Assembly (NCBI GenBank): GCA_016508695.1
Contig: VNKQ01000003.1
Span: 2,356,001-2,420,000, forward strand
From: Hyphodiscus hymeniophilus
Taxonomy: Eukaryota > Ascomycota > Leotiomycetes > Helotiales > Hyphodiscaceae
Direction: 5' to 3'
Length of the DNA stretch: 64,000 nt
Each line of letters begins with the position of its first letter. Position 1 is the first letter of the stretch. The notes beneath the pieces are model-generated. The model was not told where the DNA came from, made no database searches, and was given only the letters and a program-made list of their open reading frames with translations. The position numbers were made by a program, and so were the translations under genes. Positions 1 to 11,893 of this stretch are shown here, one piece after another.

Positions 1-457
1 TGATCTTTCGCCGCCTTCGTAGCTATTTGGGATGAGTCAGCCACGTACGGCTATCACAAAATCTTCCGTTTGTGTTCATGTCATCTTCTTCGGATCAACA
101 GCGTTTGTCTGACTTCACTGTGAGAGAAACGCATCTTGATACTTCTCCGACCGCAATCTCATATCCCTGATTGCTAATTGCTATCAATCTCTTTGCGAGC
201 TGAGACAGGTAAGGTAGCTTCCGTGGAGTAGCTGTAAAGGTTCATCCCCCGTCACTCGTGTCAAGTCCACACGTTTAACATGTCCAGATCCCTTTCAAGC
301 CCATCAGCTCAGAGGCTCTAACTGAGCTCTGCAACATCGTACTGAGCTTGGTCCTGATGTCGCCTTATTGTTTCGCTGCTGTGTGTACGAATACCTAAGA
401 AAACGTTATATCACGTGATTGGAATAAAAACTCGTGGAAGAGATCAACTGCGTCGCG
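1..457. other. Upstream flank, no gene seen
   Basis: No coding segment with family resemblance is visible. This is presumably the 5' flank of the plus-strand glycosyltransferase that starts at 458. Confidence 0.5.
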
Positions 458-1882
458 ATGTATTCTAGGGATATACTGCGATGGATGAGGCGAAACATCA
501 TCGCTTCGATGGTGGCAAGCGCTCTAGTTCTTTTGCTATTGCTTCGTAAATTCAACGAAGACGCCAGATCCTACACCTTCGATCGATATGATTCTCGTCC
601 ACCAGGTCCTCAGAACATCACTCTGGACCTCTCGTACCTTCAAGGATACGACATATCATCCACATTCACGTACGCTCGTCGTATGATTACGACTAAACCA
701 TTCGAAGGAGAAAGATCTACCCTCACCAAGATCAACGAAACACTGTTCCCAGACTACCGAATCCTCGAGAAGGGCGGCCTATCAGCGCAAGAAGTCACCG
801 AGCTCGCACCACTGGCTCTTCAAGTCCCGGTATTCCCCAAATTCGACACCTCAATTATGTCTTTTGGGATCGCAACAAGTATCCCCCGCCTCAACGACTC
901 CATCCCCCAACTTTCCCACTGGCTCTCCAACACCAGCAGTCTTCTGACCGTCGTCGCCCCATCGCATAACGATACGCTTGATGTAGAACTCGCTATGCAG
1001 AACCCCCCAATATCAATCAACCTCAACATTACAACATCCTCCCTACCCTTCGTCAAGGCGTACTTCTCACTCGTCAAACGCCTCTACGACTCGCGAACCG
1101 CCAACACGCAGTGGCTAGTTCTCATAGATGACGACACATTCATCCCATCTCTACCCTACCTAATCTCCCACTTAAGCAACATATACGACTCCAGCAAGCC
1201 GCAGCTCGTAGCAGCAATATCCGATGATTTCGACCAGATTCGAACATGGGGAATGATCCCTTTCGGCGGCGGCGGGATCTTCATCTCCGTGCCCCTAGCC
1301 GCTCTCCTCGTGGCCCCAGGTGTCTGGGAGAAATGCATGGCGAGCTCAAGGAACCAAGGCGATGGGATCTTCAGCGACTGTGTAAGCATCTACACGGATG
1401 TCAAGCCCATCTTCGACCATGGACTCAATCAGATGGATATCATGGGCTCGCCCAATGCTGGTGATGGGTATTTTGAGAGTGGGAGGAGGATGCTGACCGT
1501 CCATCATTGGAAGAGTTGGTTTGATGCTGACATCCCGCTTGCCGCCAAGGTTTCGGAGGTGGTGGGCGATGAAGGAGTGTTCATGAGGTGGTGTTTTGCG
1601 GGTGGGGTAGTGCTTAGTAATGGGTACTCGATTGTGGAGTATGGGGAGGGGATCGGGGATGTGGATCTATCGAAGGTGGAAAGGACGTGGGATGGGACTG
1701 ATGGTCGTTGGTTGCATCATATTGGGCCCTTGAGGTCGAAGTTGAAAGAAGATAAGAAGAAAAGCTTTCGGCTGATTGATGCTGAGATGGTGGAGGGAGG
1801 TTTGAGACAGATTTATTTGCACAAAGCAACCGAAGGTGAAGCTGGCGTTGATGGTGTGCTGGAGCTCTTTTGGCTGAAGTAG
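458..1882 (+). CDS. Glycosyltransferase family 31-like, type II membrane protein
   Basis: Single-exon gene, 474 aa. The open frame reaches back to a GTG at 434, but the first ATG is at 458 and is taken as the start. A short basic N-terminus (MYSRDILRWMRRN) is followed by a hydrophobic segment at about residues 14-30, the layout of a Golgi type II signal anchor. The lumenal part has WLVLIDDDTF at about 220-228, the DxD metal/nucleotide-sugar motif of Fringe/GT31 enzymes. It also has FGGGGIFISVPLA at about 268-280, like the GGAG..LS segment of Fringe, then QGDGIFSDCV. Family knowledge: GT31 enzymes transfer hexoses to glycans in the secretory pathway. Donor and acceptor cannot be read here. It converges with the next gene. 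Confidence 0.75.
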   Translation: MYSRDILRWMRRNIIASMVASALVLLLLLRKFNEDARSYTFDRYDSRPPGPQNITLDLSYLQGYDISSTFTYARRMITTKPFEGERSTLTKINETLFPDYRILEKGGLSAQEVTELAPLALQVPVFPKFDTSIMSFGIATSIPRLNDSIPQLSHWLSNTSSLLTVVAPSHNDTLDVELAMQNPPISINLNITTSSLPFVKAYFSLVKRLYDSRTANTQWLVLIDDDTFIPSLPYLISHLSNIYDSSKPQLVAAISDDFDQIRTWGMIPFGGGGIFISVPLAALLVAPGVWEKCMASSRNQGDGIFSDCVSIYTDVKPIFDHGLNQMDIMGSPNAGDGYFESGRRMLTVHHWKSWFDADIPLAAKVSEVVGDEGVFMRWCFAGGVVLSNGYSIVEYGEGIGDVDLSKVERTWDGTDGRWLHHIGPLRSKLKEDKKKSFRLIDAEMVEGGLRQIYLHKATEGEAGVDGVLELFWLK

Positions 1883-2260
1883 ACTGGTTCTGGCAAAGGG
1901 TAAGGCGAGTTGTATTATGGTGGGTCTTGTGGTACATCTTTTGAGAGATGCCGGCCCAATTCCTACAGTGTATAATTAGAGCTGTGTTGTACTTGTATGT
2001 TTAATGTTAGATGGCTTCTTAATGCGATATCGATGTAGTGGATCAGTATCATCATTTCATGAATCATATCGCACAATGTCAATGCTTCTATGATCTATCG
2101 GTATTGGTATATTCAATGCTTCGCCACGCTCCAGTGCCGCAGAATCTGAACGTCCAACAATCTCCATATATCTATCCTATCTTCAAGCCGCAAAAAGACA
2201 AAAACCTACAAAAGTTTCATGAAGAGAAATAGCCCTCAAATCCGTTCGTAATATCGTGAT
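1883..2260. other. Convergent intergenic region
   Basis: About 380 bp between the stop codons of two convergent genes. It should hold both 3' UTRs. Nothing else is seen. Confidence 0.5.
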
Positions 2261-4414
2261 TCACATCCCCATACCCACCACCGGGGCAAGCATCAACTCT
2301 CTCAACGCCACCCCGAGCTCATCCTCAATCCAACTCGCACTCATATTCCACCTCTCAAACGGCACCAGGTCGGGATCACAAACCGTATCCTCCTGCGGGA
2401 GCACTCCATGCTGAAAATACCTCTGGATATGCTTCGCCGTGCACTGACTCGGTGTACTCAACGACGTATGTCCATAAGAGTTCGACACCAAAACCACCGA
2501 CCCCGGGAACCCCTTCGCATTAAGCCTCGCACTGACAAGAGGCGTTATGTTGTCTGCGATGTTCGATACGAAGAGGATGGGGTGGCTTGTGTTCCCCTGG
2601 AACGGCCCCGTGAAACGCCATTTCGCTTCTACCTTCCAGCCAACGCAGCCGAGATGTATATCGGCCATCGTGGCACCTGCTGCCTTACTAATAGCAGCTG
2701 CCTCCTCGACGTACTTGCTGAAAGTGTCCACTGTGTCGTTTTGGAGGGGTTGCTCTGAGCATAGGATTGCCTTCGATGCATCGGCACTACCTTCTACCTC
2801 CGGCAGTTCGGGGGTGGGCGTATTTTTCCCGTCATCGCAGAGGAGCGAGTTTCCTTCGTTTCGTCCCACGACATCGAGGAAAGCGTTGCCGTCGCCGGCT
2901 TCGATGGCCGTGAGAGCCTCTGCCAGACGTGGGAACATGACGAGTGGTCGGTAGAGAGAAGATGCTATTAGGCGGCGGACATCGGAATAGGATATAATGA
3001 TAGGGATCTCGTCGGTGCTGTTCAGGGAGGGTAGAACAATGACTGGGCTCTTTTTGAGGGATTGAAGGAGGCTTTCAAGACGACTTTGAATGGATAGGGA
3101 AGAGGACGCGTGGAATGTACAGGATGAAGGCCCGGCGATGTGACAGAAATGGTAAAATGCCTCCATCACTTTGTCGGTATCATGTAGGTAATGTGAACCC
3201 GAGCCGGAGAAATACTGGGCGGCATCAACGTTACCTAGTGTAGTGAGCACTGATCACTAGAATCGGATTGTAGGAGGCTGGGCAGGGAAACACACCGTCG
3301 TTCACCATCCTCTCGATCCGATCTGGAAACATAGCAGCGAATGTTGTGCCTAGAATGGTTCCGTACGAGAAACCCCAATACTTCAACTTATCTTGACCAG
3401 CTTTCTCCATTATCTCAAGCATGTCTCGTGCCGTGGAAGCAGTGCTCACAAACCGTCCTGTCCCCGCTTCTTCTATACTGTTGGAGCTTCGATCACCACC
3501 GATTTGGAGAGCACACTGCTGCGAAAATGCAGAAGTATGAGCATAGGCATCGTAAACTGCTCCAGGATGCGCATCGAGGACTGGAGTCTCTTGTAGATTC
3601 CAGATCCGGCCACTCTGTGAAGACTTCCAGCAGTCGATGCGAGGTACCGTTTGACCAACTATGGCATACGTGAGCGTCGATATCCTACGGAGAAGAATGG
3701 ACAACCACACCTCCTCTCGGATCAAAGCTTATGATGTCCTGTTTCTCATATTCGTATAAATTCCTAGTGCTTCTGGGAAAGATACAGTCTTACATGGTTG
3801 CGTCCGATAACAGCCTGATAATAAGGGGCAAGTCGCTTCATAAACCATACTCCCGATCCCCCAGGTCCACCTAAACCTCAGATGAGCAAGTCTCAATTCC
3901 CTTGAACGGAAGCTTCATACCGGGATTTATGAACACAGGACCTTTGTAGTTCTTCTTATCGGTGGCATTGTACCGAATGACTGCAATAGAGGCACGTAGC
4001 TCCTCCGAAGGATCCAGCCAGTCGAGCGGTACCTAAAAATGCAGCTTGAGCATTTACTCTTGGACTTAAGAGACTTTCCTAAGCAATATGAGACTCACGT
4101 TCAGTCTTGCACAGTCATACTCCTCGTAGCAACGATGCCATATCAAGCCCTTAGCGGGTTCGATCTGTGCGTTATGTTAGTGAAAATTGGGGAAAATAAG
4201 GGGCTTGTCCGAGACTCGCATCACTCCATCTCGATGTCCTCTCAACATGGTCATCTCTACAATCCTCTGTGCGAAAGCTCAGCGAGAGGCCACCGCTCCA
4301 CAACCAGATGCACAAGCACACTGCCGCGAGTGTGAGGTTCAGTGAGATGCTACGGGCCGAGCTAGTTCGCCAGTTGCGCCGCTCCCTTTGCGATTGTTTG
4401 CTATCAAACTCCAT
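2261..4414 (-). CDS. Alpha/beta hydrolase with TAP-like C-terminal domain, membrane-anchored
   Basis: Seven exons: 4414-4247, 4164-4099, 4032-3921, 3870-3794, 3738-3711, 3658-3296, 3234-2261, giving 595 aa with a divisible sum. The first donor (about 4246) is the least certain. The start MEFDSKQ is chosen because a transmembrane segment follows at about residues 25-45. Joined exons give FINPGGPGGSGVW (oxyanion region), SFDPRGVGQT, and the nucleophile elbow GFSYG (Ser about 244). The C-terminal half has NIADNITP (catalytic Asp, about 500) and SYGHTS (catalytic His, about 525). The triad plus the Cys-containing C-terminal domain matches the tripeptidyl-aminopeptidase-like hydrolases (Abhydrolase_4). 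Probable secreted or lumenal exopeptidase or esterase; substrate unknown. Confidence 0.82.
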
Positions 4415-4862
4415 TGCGATGAAGATGTTTCCATTCTTCTCACGTTTTAGAAGCAGATTTCCAAGTGTCGGTCTGAAAATCTCGATCATCAATAGATGTG
4501 CCAAGATTGGTACAAGTTCTTACATGGTCTTACTGTATCCGATATGGTTGGTGGACACCCCGGAAAACCCCACCTTTGTGTAAGTAAGTTTTGCTGCATG
4601 TACATACAGAGCACCAGGCCTGCAAGCACTTAAAATACACATGGAGCACATCACATTGCGTCTAAAACGAAAATCAAACTAACTTTGGCTTCGAAATAAA
4701 GATCGACTTTTAGGCTCCTAGGTCCAACATTGGTACACTTTCATGCACATCGGATTAGTTGACTCTACAAATGTTTCTGGTCATGTTTATTGCTACTTTT
4801 GATCAGGGATCATTATTGATGTCTTGCACCTGCGGGCGAACTAACAGTCTTTCTTTCTAGTT
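4415..4862. other. Intergenic region
   Basis: About 450 bp holding the promoter side of the TAP-like hydrolase and the 3' end of the S41 peptidase, both minus strand. No other feature is seen. Confidence 0.5.
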
Positions 4863-7800
4863 CTACTGAACGACCTTCTTTCCAAACTTAGCTTTGAACT
4901 TCTCCGGATCCACTTCCATCGCACTTTCCATCCTCTTGAACATTTCTGCTCTCCTAATATGATCACGTGTAGCCTCCGCAGGTGAGACTGTTCTAGCCTC
5001 GACCAACTCGACGCTTCTCTTTGCAATGCCTGCGCCTGCAACACAAGGTGCTCCATTAAAGGCCGAAGCCGCAGCAGCCTTCCACAGGGCAGTAACGTCC
5101 TTGACCATGTCCAGGGTGTAATACAGACGGCAGTCTGCTTCCTCGACAACGAACTGTGCTGGCAGACCGTCGTTCAGGTGCGTTGGTAAAATGTTATCTC
5201 TCAGATTGACTGAAGTGCTCGAGCTGCGGTTGATTGGAAGTTCCGACAATTTGCTTAAAACGGCTGCCTGCTCGGAAGTACCTTGGGAGAGGGCACTTTG
5301 CGCATCGCTGTAGATGTTGTTGAATCCATAACTTTGGGCTCCTTTGATACCTCCAACAGCTTGGATGGGACCAGTTTTGGGACGACCGCCCATGGCAATT
5401 GACTTCACACCAGCTTGGAGGCGCATCCATTCACTGAAGAGGGTGCAAGTTGAAGCACAATATCCATCGTAGAGCTAATACGATCAGTGTCGAGAAACAA
5501 GTAGAGAAAGGATCCAGGCTTACCATAATAACATTCTCAGCAGCAAAAGGCTGAGTGAAGTTCTTTCTGCTACCATAGCCTGTGATGTCGGTACCGAATC
5601 CGTAAGTCTCGTTCGAGGTTGTCAGAGGATCGTTCAAGTTCCATCTCACAATGTTCGTGTAGGGATCTCCCTTGAAATAGTGAGGGTCAAACTTGTCCCC
5701 AAAGGTGGCGAAGGGCTGCTCGGTCAGATTATAATCATAGCGATAGTTGTAGAAGTTCTCATAATCTTCAATGATCTCCTGTGATGCTGTGTCGGGATTG
5801 TAATCTGCTGGAATTGCGTCGGAAAAAACTTGCGCGATTGTTAAAAGATACTCATTCTCTCGGAAGCGAGTATAGTCTTCCTGGACAAGCTGGGGAAAGA
5901 ACTGTCTGAAAGTATCATATCCTTGCAGGATGTATCCTCCTCCGTTTGCACTAAGGTCGATTACCATCTTCTTCTTCCCAGCAGCCACAGCATCCGCGAT
6001 GAAGTCCTGGACAACAGCTTGGAACTCTACCGGTGACTCTGATTCAAAAGCCAACATACTGAGGACTGCCACATCATCAAAACCTTCGCCATCAAGGTAG
6101 TAGCCGGAAACAATTGTGTCGTTTGTGATTATGACCGGCGGTGGGTAGCCTGGAGCAATTATTTCTGCCGCTGGACTCTCTGAACTCTCAGCCGCAGCAT
6201 TGCTTGCATGGGGACCAGTACAAAACTGTTCGTAGAACGAAGGACCGTCTGTGACTCCGGCAAAGTCTCCTTTCACATGAGCGACGTTGTCCAGTACAAT
6301 AGTGGTGCCATTCTCGAATGTGAAAGTGGTATGTGCTCCGGGATAGATATATCGCACTCGGCCATTGATGAAGAAGTATCCGTTCCCGATTGCACCAGCC
6401 TCAAAAGCTTTCTTGTAGAACATCGTATTGTAAGCAGCATCGGCGTCTTGATTGAATGAGGCCGTATAGGCATATTCTTGAATGTATGTATCCGCATCAA
6501 TGCCATTGATTTCTTTCAAGATAGATGCGGTGTCGGGAGCCGACGTGACATCGTCTGAAAACCATCAGCATATTTCTCAGAGAAAGAGAATATGTACTTG
6601 CCATATGCGTAAATCTGGGGGAGTGCCTTTCCATCGCTGCTGATCGACACCAAAGCCAGTTCACGGCCCCATTCGAAGGCTTCGGTCAGAGCATCTGGAT
6701 AGAGCACAAAATGACCATCGTGTGCAGGAGCAAAGACTTGGTACAAGTCTTCTTGAAAAGTGTATTCGTTGGGATAAGCATTGTTCTGAAGATTGGCCTT
6801 TATTGAAGCAAGTTTACCAAAAATGTCTAGAGGCGGATAAAAATAAGTTGCAGGGGGGTCCTTGAGGTATTGGGGGTCTACAGATGTCAGTATCTTCCCA
6901 CGTAGCTTGTTTGAGACTGGTTAGATAACTAAATCTAACGAGTTCCATCTTCTTCTTTGAGCACGCAAGTAACGTGAACATATTTGGAATCCTTCCACCA
7001 AAGATTCTCTACGACTCGAGCACCCGGGCTGTTTTCCACATGATTTGACATAGAATAACAGGCTATCTTACCACTTTGGAACTCAAGATAGGGTTCAATG
7101 GCTTCCACAAACTCTAGAGCAGAGTCTTTACCCAAAGGTACGGAGTTCAGGCAGTCATGAGCTAGCTGAGCGGGAACAGTCGGAGTTGCTGCCACTTTTG
7201 TTAGCTCAAACTTCAGATATTGCATGAAGAGCGAGGTTCTCAAACTCCGTCATCGACTAGGCTATCGAAAACTTACCAGCTGGAGAGATAGCAATCTGGG
7301 CGGCAGAGAGACTACTGACAGCTGCACATGCTGCGCCAGTTGGCAATGAGGTGGTGGATGCAGATGTGGTTGACGTTGCGATGCAGCTGCATGCACTTGA
7401 AATGCGAAATGAAGGACTTCCGACCTATGATGGTTCGACATTCAGCAATTGCTCACTCCTTTGGACACTCCAGATGCACATATAGATTGGCTGAAGAGAC
7501 GGAGCATCCATGGTTTTGTCGTCATGTGAGACTCACCTGATTCGATACACAAGCATTCGCCGCATAGGATGGGATAGCGGTCGCTGGCACACTTTCCTTG
7601 GTGAACGTTGCACAAAAGGATTGAGCTGCTTGAAGATGACCGGGAGTCTGGGTTGCTCTCAAAGCTCGTAGGCAATTGTCAGCATTGCAATCGCCAGCTA
7701 CCTATGAGGAGTCAGTGTCAGTGTGAGTTCTCGTTAATTTGAGTAAGAAAGGTTGACAGCATGTGCGCTCATCTATCACTGTCCTGTCCAGTTTGAGTAT

Positions 7801-8023
7801 TGTCGATTCAACTATCAACGACGATCGGCCAAAATTGTGCCTCGTTCTTTCCTGCTCAGCTCAAGGAACCCACTGGGCATTGGCTTCTTTATGCATGATT
7901 CAACACATATAGCAAGTTGATGGAAAGGAGCAAATGGAGCAATTGTACTGTGTGAAATTGAGCTTCTCGTAGATTACTTACCAAGGCAGCGAAACCGAGT
8001 GCGGCGAGCGTACGGACGAGCAT
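4863..8023 (-). CDS. Secreted S41-family (tail-specific/CPAF-like) serine peptidase
   Basis: Seven exons: 8023-7982, 7701-7537, 7424-7277, 7194-7072, 6877-6602, 6554-5524, 5474-4863, giving 798 aa. The N-terminus MLVRTLAALGFAAL reads as a signal peptide and is followed by a Cys-rich stretch. Middle: YLEFQSDPQYLKDPP, then APAHDGHF, then a region of PDZ position. C-terminal S41 catalytic part: the splice at 5523/5475 creates LYDGYCASTCTLF, with the probable Ser nucleophile at about 603, then GGRPKTGPIQAVGG. This is the fungal S41 arrangement also found in some secondary-metabolite clusters. The fifth intron (6601-6555) has a GC donor; the reading frame works only with it (see findings). The fourth intron (7071-6878) is unusually long at 194 nt. 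The family assignment is strong; the physiological substrate is unknown. Confidence 0.85.
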
Positions 8024-8979
8024 GGTTCTTGACGGCGATTCAACAACGGTTGAGCGACGAAGTGGTTTCCCATTCCAGGAAGTGCATCTTCTTATATCAA
8101 AACGGGTGATAGTAGTTCCTCCCATCTTTGATTTATCCACGCAAGGGCCCCGCCATCGCGCTCAGAGTGACCTTCTTAAAGCGGATAGACGCAAAGGCAC
8201 AAATGCCTGTTAGATTCCCATGATACCCGGACAACAGCATAACCAGGTACGCAACCAATCAACTCCTCCCCTGCGTTTCCTCCACGAGTTTCTCCGCGTG
8301 CGATTATGCGATGGTCCGGCATTCATCTTGGTGCTTATCGCTTACTGTCGCACATAAGATCTGCGTGGTGCTCGCAATCTCAACTGCAATCAACCGATAC
8401 CGTCCTCCACCGGGTAGCAAGAAGCAAGATTCCATCGAGACGTTCGAGAACACTTACCTGTATGGAATGGAGCTGCTTTCTAAGGAATGAACATGAACGA
8501 TACCAAAGAGGCAAGTCCTTGGGTTCTTGGCTCCTTCGATATGGAAGGCGCCGGGAAGGATTCGAAGGAACATGGGCTCGAAAGAACGGCGTGGCTTGGC
8601 GCTCAAGGTTGTATATTATCTCACGTGATCATGTTTCTCGTATCAGTTGCCTTACCTTGTTCACCTACCTATTCGGTCAATCATATTAGCGTATCGTCAT
8701 CTACGGATCTGATCATAAGGTTAAGCGCGATCTACCGGAAATTCCGTGACATTGATCGAAGCAGGTACTATTTCTGAAACGCAAAACAAAGTAAGTTACT
8801 TTGAAGACTACCCGCCCATACCCCTCCAAGCCCTGACCTCCAAAGGTCATGAAATGCAGGGAAAGTTCTTTTTCTACAGTCTTATTAAATGGCGCAATAA
8901 CGGACTCATTCTTGCTCTATCTCATTCACCATAGTCATTCTCCGCAACTTGTACTTCCCTCGATCATTCCCCGTGTCTT
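8024..8979. other. Intergenic region, no convincing gene
   Basis: About 950 bp between the S41 peptidase start and the nucleoside-hydrolase stop. Short open frames at 8306-8777 on the plus strand lack family resemblance and overlap each other. I see only promoter and 3' UTR space. Confidence 0.45.
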
Positions 8980-10976
8980 TCACGAATGAGCAATTCCCGT
9001 GAGCATTGTAGTTTGCCAGAGGGCCCAAGAAACATGTGTTGAGGGTATTCCTTGCTTGGCACACAGCAAGCTTCCTTTCAGAAGCGCTGAGATGGCTACC
9101 TGCACGTTTCCTATATCCAACATTGGGATTTTTTCACCTTTCTCTTCCTTGCCCACGATCTTGTGAATGATGGGGTCTTGGGTTTCGTACAGATTTCGGG
9201 GCTCGAGGACCTCTAATGCATCGAGCACATCGTTGTCAGTCGTTCCAAGAGCTGCTAGGACTAGAGAGTGGTCATGGAGTCAGCGTCACTTCTCATAGAC
9301 GGTCCAAGCCAGAACTGAGGGAGAGAAATCATGTCTCCCAAATCTTAGAAAACCCAGGCAACGAAGAAGTTAAAACTCACCATCATAAAAGACCAATTCG
9401 CTGTACGGGATGATATCTGACCATTTCTCGGGAGGTTCACGAGGTGGCTCTTTTGAGGGTGTGCCATCGGCATTTCTAGGATGCTTCTGATACCAGTTGC
9501 TCTTTGATTTTAAGAACCATTCTTGGTTAAGATGGGGCAAAAATGGTTTCGGCCCGCTTGCTTGTGCATAGAATTGTGTATCTTGTACTTTCTGAACCCA
9601 CTGTAAGTGCCTGCCGAGTGGGTGGCCAGTAGCCTGGAGGTCTTTGAAGAGTTGAGAATCTTGTCTGCTTGCAAACGCAGGAGCTCTGGTGAAAACGATT
9701 GACGGGATGTGATGATTGTCCATATACTCATGGAATTTCGTTGACGCATCTTTATCAAAGGCGTTATTCGCGGCGCTTAGATCTGCTTTTCTACGCAACC
9801 AAGTCAATAAATGTTTTATAATCACGTGAAAAGCAGTTAGGTTTCTTGGTAGACACTTCGAAAGTGTTGCTCTCAAGGTGTGATTGAAAACTTACAAGAT
9901 TCCGCTGTAGGAAGGCCCTTTTTCAATAGTATAATTTCCTTGAAGGACGACTTTACTCGTAGCCTGTGCCAGAGCTTCCGGGTGTCGTCTGGCGAGCTCG
10001 GCGATGTCGGCAAGTCCGGAGATGAGGAGAAATGTAAATTGAGGTACAGTTGGGTCAATCTTTCTAAGTGCGTTCTTCTGTTGAATCATTCGTGTCAAGA
10101 AGCTTATCCCCGACTCGATCTCATTATGATCGTCTGGATTTTTCTTGGGTGAGTTGAAAGAGGTGTAGACTGGGTCAGGGACGGGGAAAGTATCCTTGAA
10201 CCATTTTTGTTCATAAGGAAATTCCCACTCTTTCGGAGTCATATCGTCCTTTAATTGGGCGTGAGCTTCCGTGCCCCAGCATATTGGTATATCCTGAAGT
10301 CCGAGGTAGTCTAAGCATCCTCTTCCAAATTTGGCTCGGTCCCTGGCAGGAAACAAATTGGCGACAAAGCCAATCAACTTGACTAGAGTGGTTTCAAATT
10401 AGTTCTACAGCTTTACAGGAGGGCAAATAGCGATATCGTCAATAAAACGAAAATTTGGGAGCTCTTTATGCCGACGAAGCTTCTTCTTGAGCCAAGCGAT
10501 TCCAACGAGTCTACTATCAACGGAAAGGTTCTACTCACTTAACCCAAGGCGATGGAGTTCTTTCAGAACGATCATGGCGGACAGATCATCATAATCCTTG
10601 GCTAAATCCGTCTGTTGGGTTCTCATAGTCAGCACTCCGTGATGATATATGATTGTAGTGAATTCCCGTTCTTCAGGTGAGGCATACGGAAAGTCAATGC
10701 CGCAACATGACAGAACCAGGAAGTTTTTATGATCAGGTCACCTGAGCTACTTACAATGACGATGACCTCTGGTGGACTCTGCCCCTTTGGTCCGCGAACA
10801 CTAGCCGCATTTATGAGGTTCTCATAAACTTTTTGCTCTTCAGCCTTAAGTCCTGCGGGAATGTCTGGAGCGCCGAGCTCTTCATGAACAGGAAAATCTT
10901 CATCATCATCCACGTTTTCTGGCTGCCGAAGACGTTTCGAGGCTGACGAGGCTGATGAAGTTTTCCCTTTTGCCAT
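8980..10976 (-). CDS. Inosine-uridine nucleoside hydrolase-like protein
   Basis: Five exons: 10976-10755, 10611-10539, 10382-9896, 9790-9381, 9260-8980, giving 490 aa. An acceptor at 9255 instead of 9261 would drop two residues. The first 70 residues are a Ser/Lys/acidic tail starting MAKGKTSSAS. Splicing at 10754/10612 yields PPEVIVITDLAKDYDDLSA at about residues 68-86. This resembles the metal-binding Asp cluster at the N-terminus of nucleoside hydrolases, though the canonical DxDxxxDD is loosened to TDxxKDYDD. It is followed by KLIGFVANLFP and a GCLDYLGLQDIPICWGTEA segment typical of the fold. ALGTTDNDVLDAL occurs near the C-terminus. Two introns are long for this window (143 and 156 nt). 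Whether it still cleaves nucleosides is open, because the metal site is atypical. Confidence 0.65.
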
Positions 10977-11031
10977 TTTGGATGAACTGTAAGAAAGTAT
11001 TTCGAGGCTCTGTTTAAATTTGTTAAGCTTG

Positions 11032-11893
11032 TCAAAAGGTTCTTTTTCGTGGTTCTGATGAAGTCAGACGGCGTGTTGAATTTGTGTATTTGGCTTGAAA
11101 GAGCAACAAGGGCAGGTCACAAAGAACTAGGGCAAAGAAACTTACTACGAACGCTTCGTGAATTAATCTGCTGGCCTTTGTCTTCGACTTCGCTGGACTG
11201 AAAGAATTTTGACGACTCAGCCGCATCCGGAGATGCTCAAGGTTCTCGTTTTCATTGATGTCGTTGAGCTGTGGACAGTGCTTTGGAAATCCCGTTACAT
11301 ACTGCCGCTCCTGTTGATGATTCTCGGGAAAGAGTGAGTTGAAGTATTCGCGATTTGGATAATGCCAGGATACAGCTTTGGCAAGTCGAACTCGACCGGG
11401 TACGTCCAAAACCACTTCCAAGGTCTGGGTAATACACATGTCTTGAAACGAATCCAAAAACAAATGTTACACAGACTTGAGACCACAAAGAAGGAATTCG
11501 GGCTTATACCTTTTCATTGTAGAGTCTCGCATGGAACTCACGGTCTTCACCGACCATCAGCATCAGCCGCTCCTCCAGCTTGGGCAGGCCGCAAGGCAAA
11601 TCTCCACGATCTAGAGAGCCCCTTTGGGTCATCACCCCCTGGTTATAACAGCCGCAACATGACTCGAGTGCAGATTGAATAGAATCTACGTTTCGTCTTA
11701 CCATTTTAAAAGCTCCATAGATTTTCCCCATCGGTGCTCCAGAGATTGCTACTCTACGGTTCAAGCAACTGCGAAGTTTTTGGAATGGGGTCCGGGCGCC
11801 TGTACACTTGTCTCGAACCGGCGTGGCGCAATCATGAAAGCATATTTCCTCTCCTCCGGAGGTGCATCGAAAATCATGTGCGCTCAAGTTCAT
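11032..11893 (-). CDS. Hypothetical protein, multi-exon, boundaries uncertain
   Basis: I do not recognise a family. Two minus-strand open segments join plausibly: one from about 11893 down to 11507, ending HARLYNEK at a GTATAAG donor, and one from about 11420 containing TLEVVLDVPGRVRLAK. A final piece near 11070 ends in EPRKRTF at 11032. The ATG at 11893 is only the first in the frame. A further open segment at about 12020-11900 (LRQELVKIDFAFVETKAG) may be an earlier exon, but I could not find a junction that avoids an in-frame stop, so the gene may be damaged or wrongly modelled. The stop lies 55 bp upstream of the nucleoside-hydrolase start. Confidence 0.35.

Noticed and set aside
434..457. 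Upstream start of the GT31-like gene
   Set aside because: The codon is GTG; the first ATG at 458 fits the membrane anchor.
10383..10538. Open text FRFIDDIAI in the nucleoside-hydrolase intron, possible extra exon
   Set aside because: Removing the whole 156 nt gives the family sequence LGLIKLIGFVAN without a break; keeping it introduces stops.
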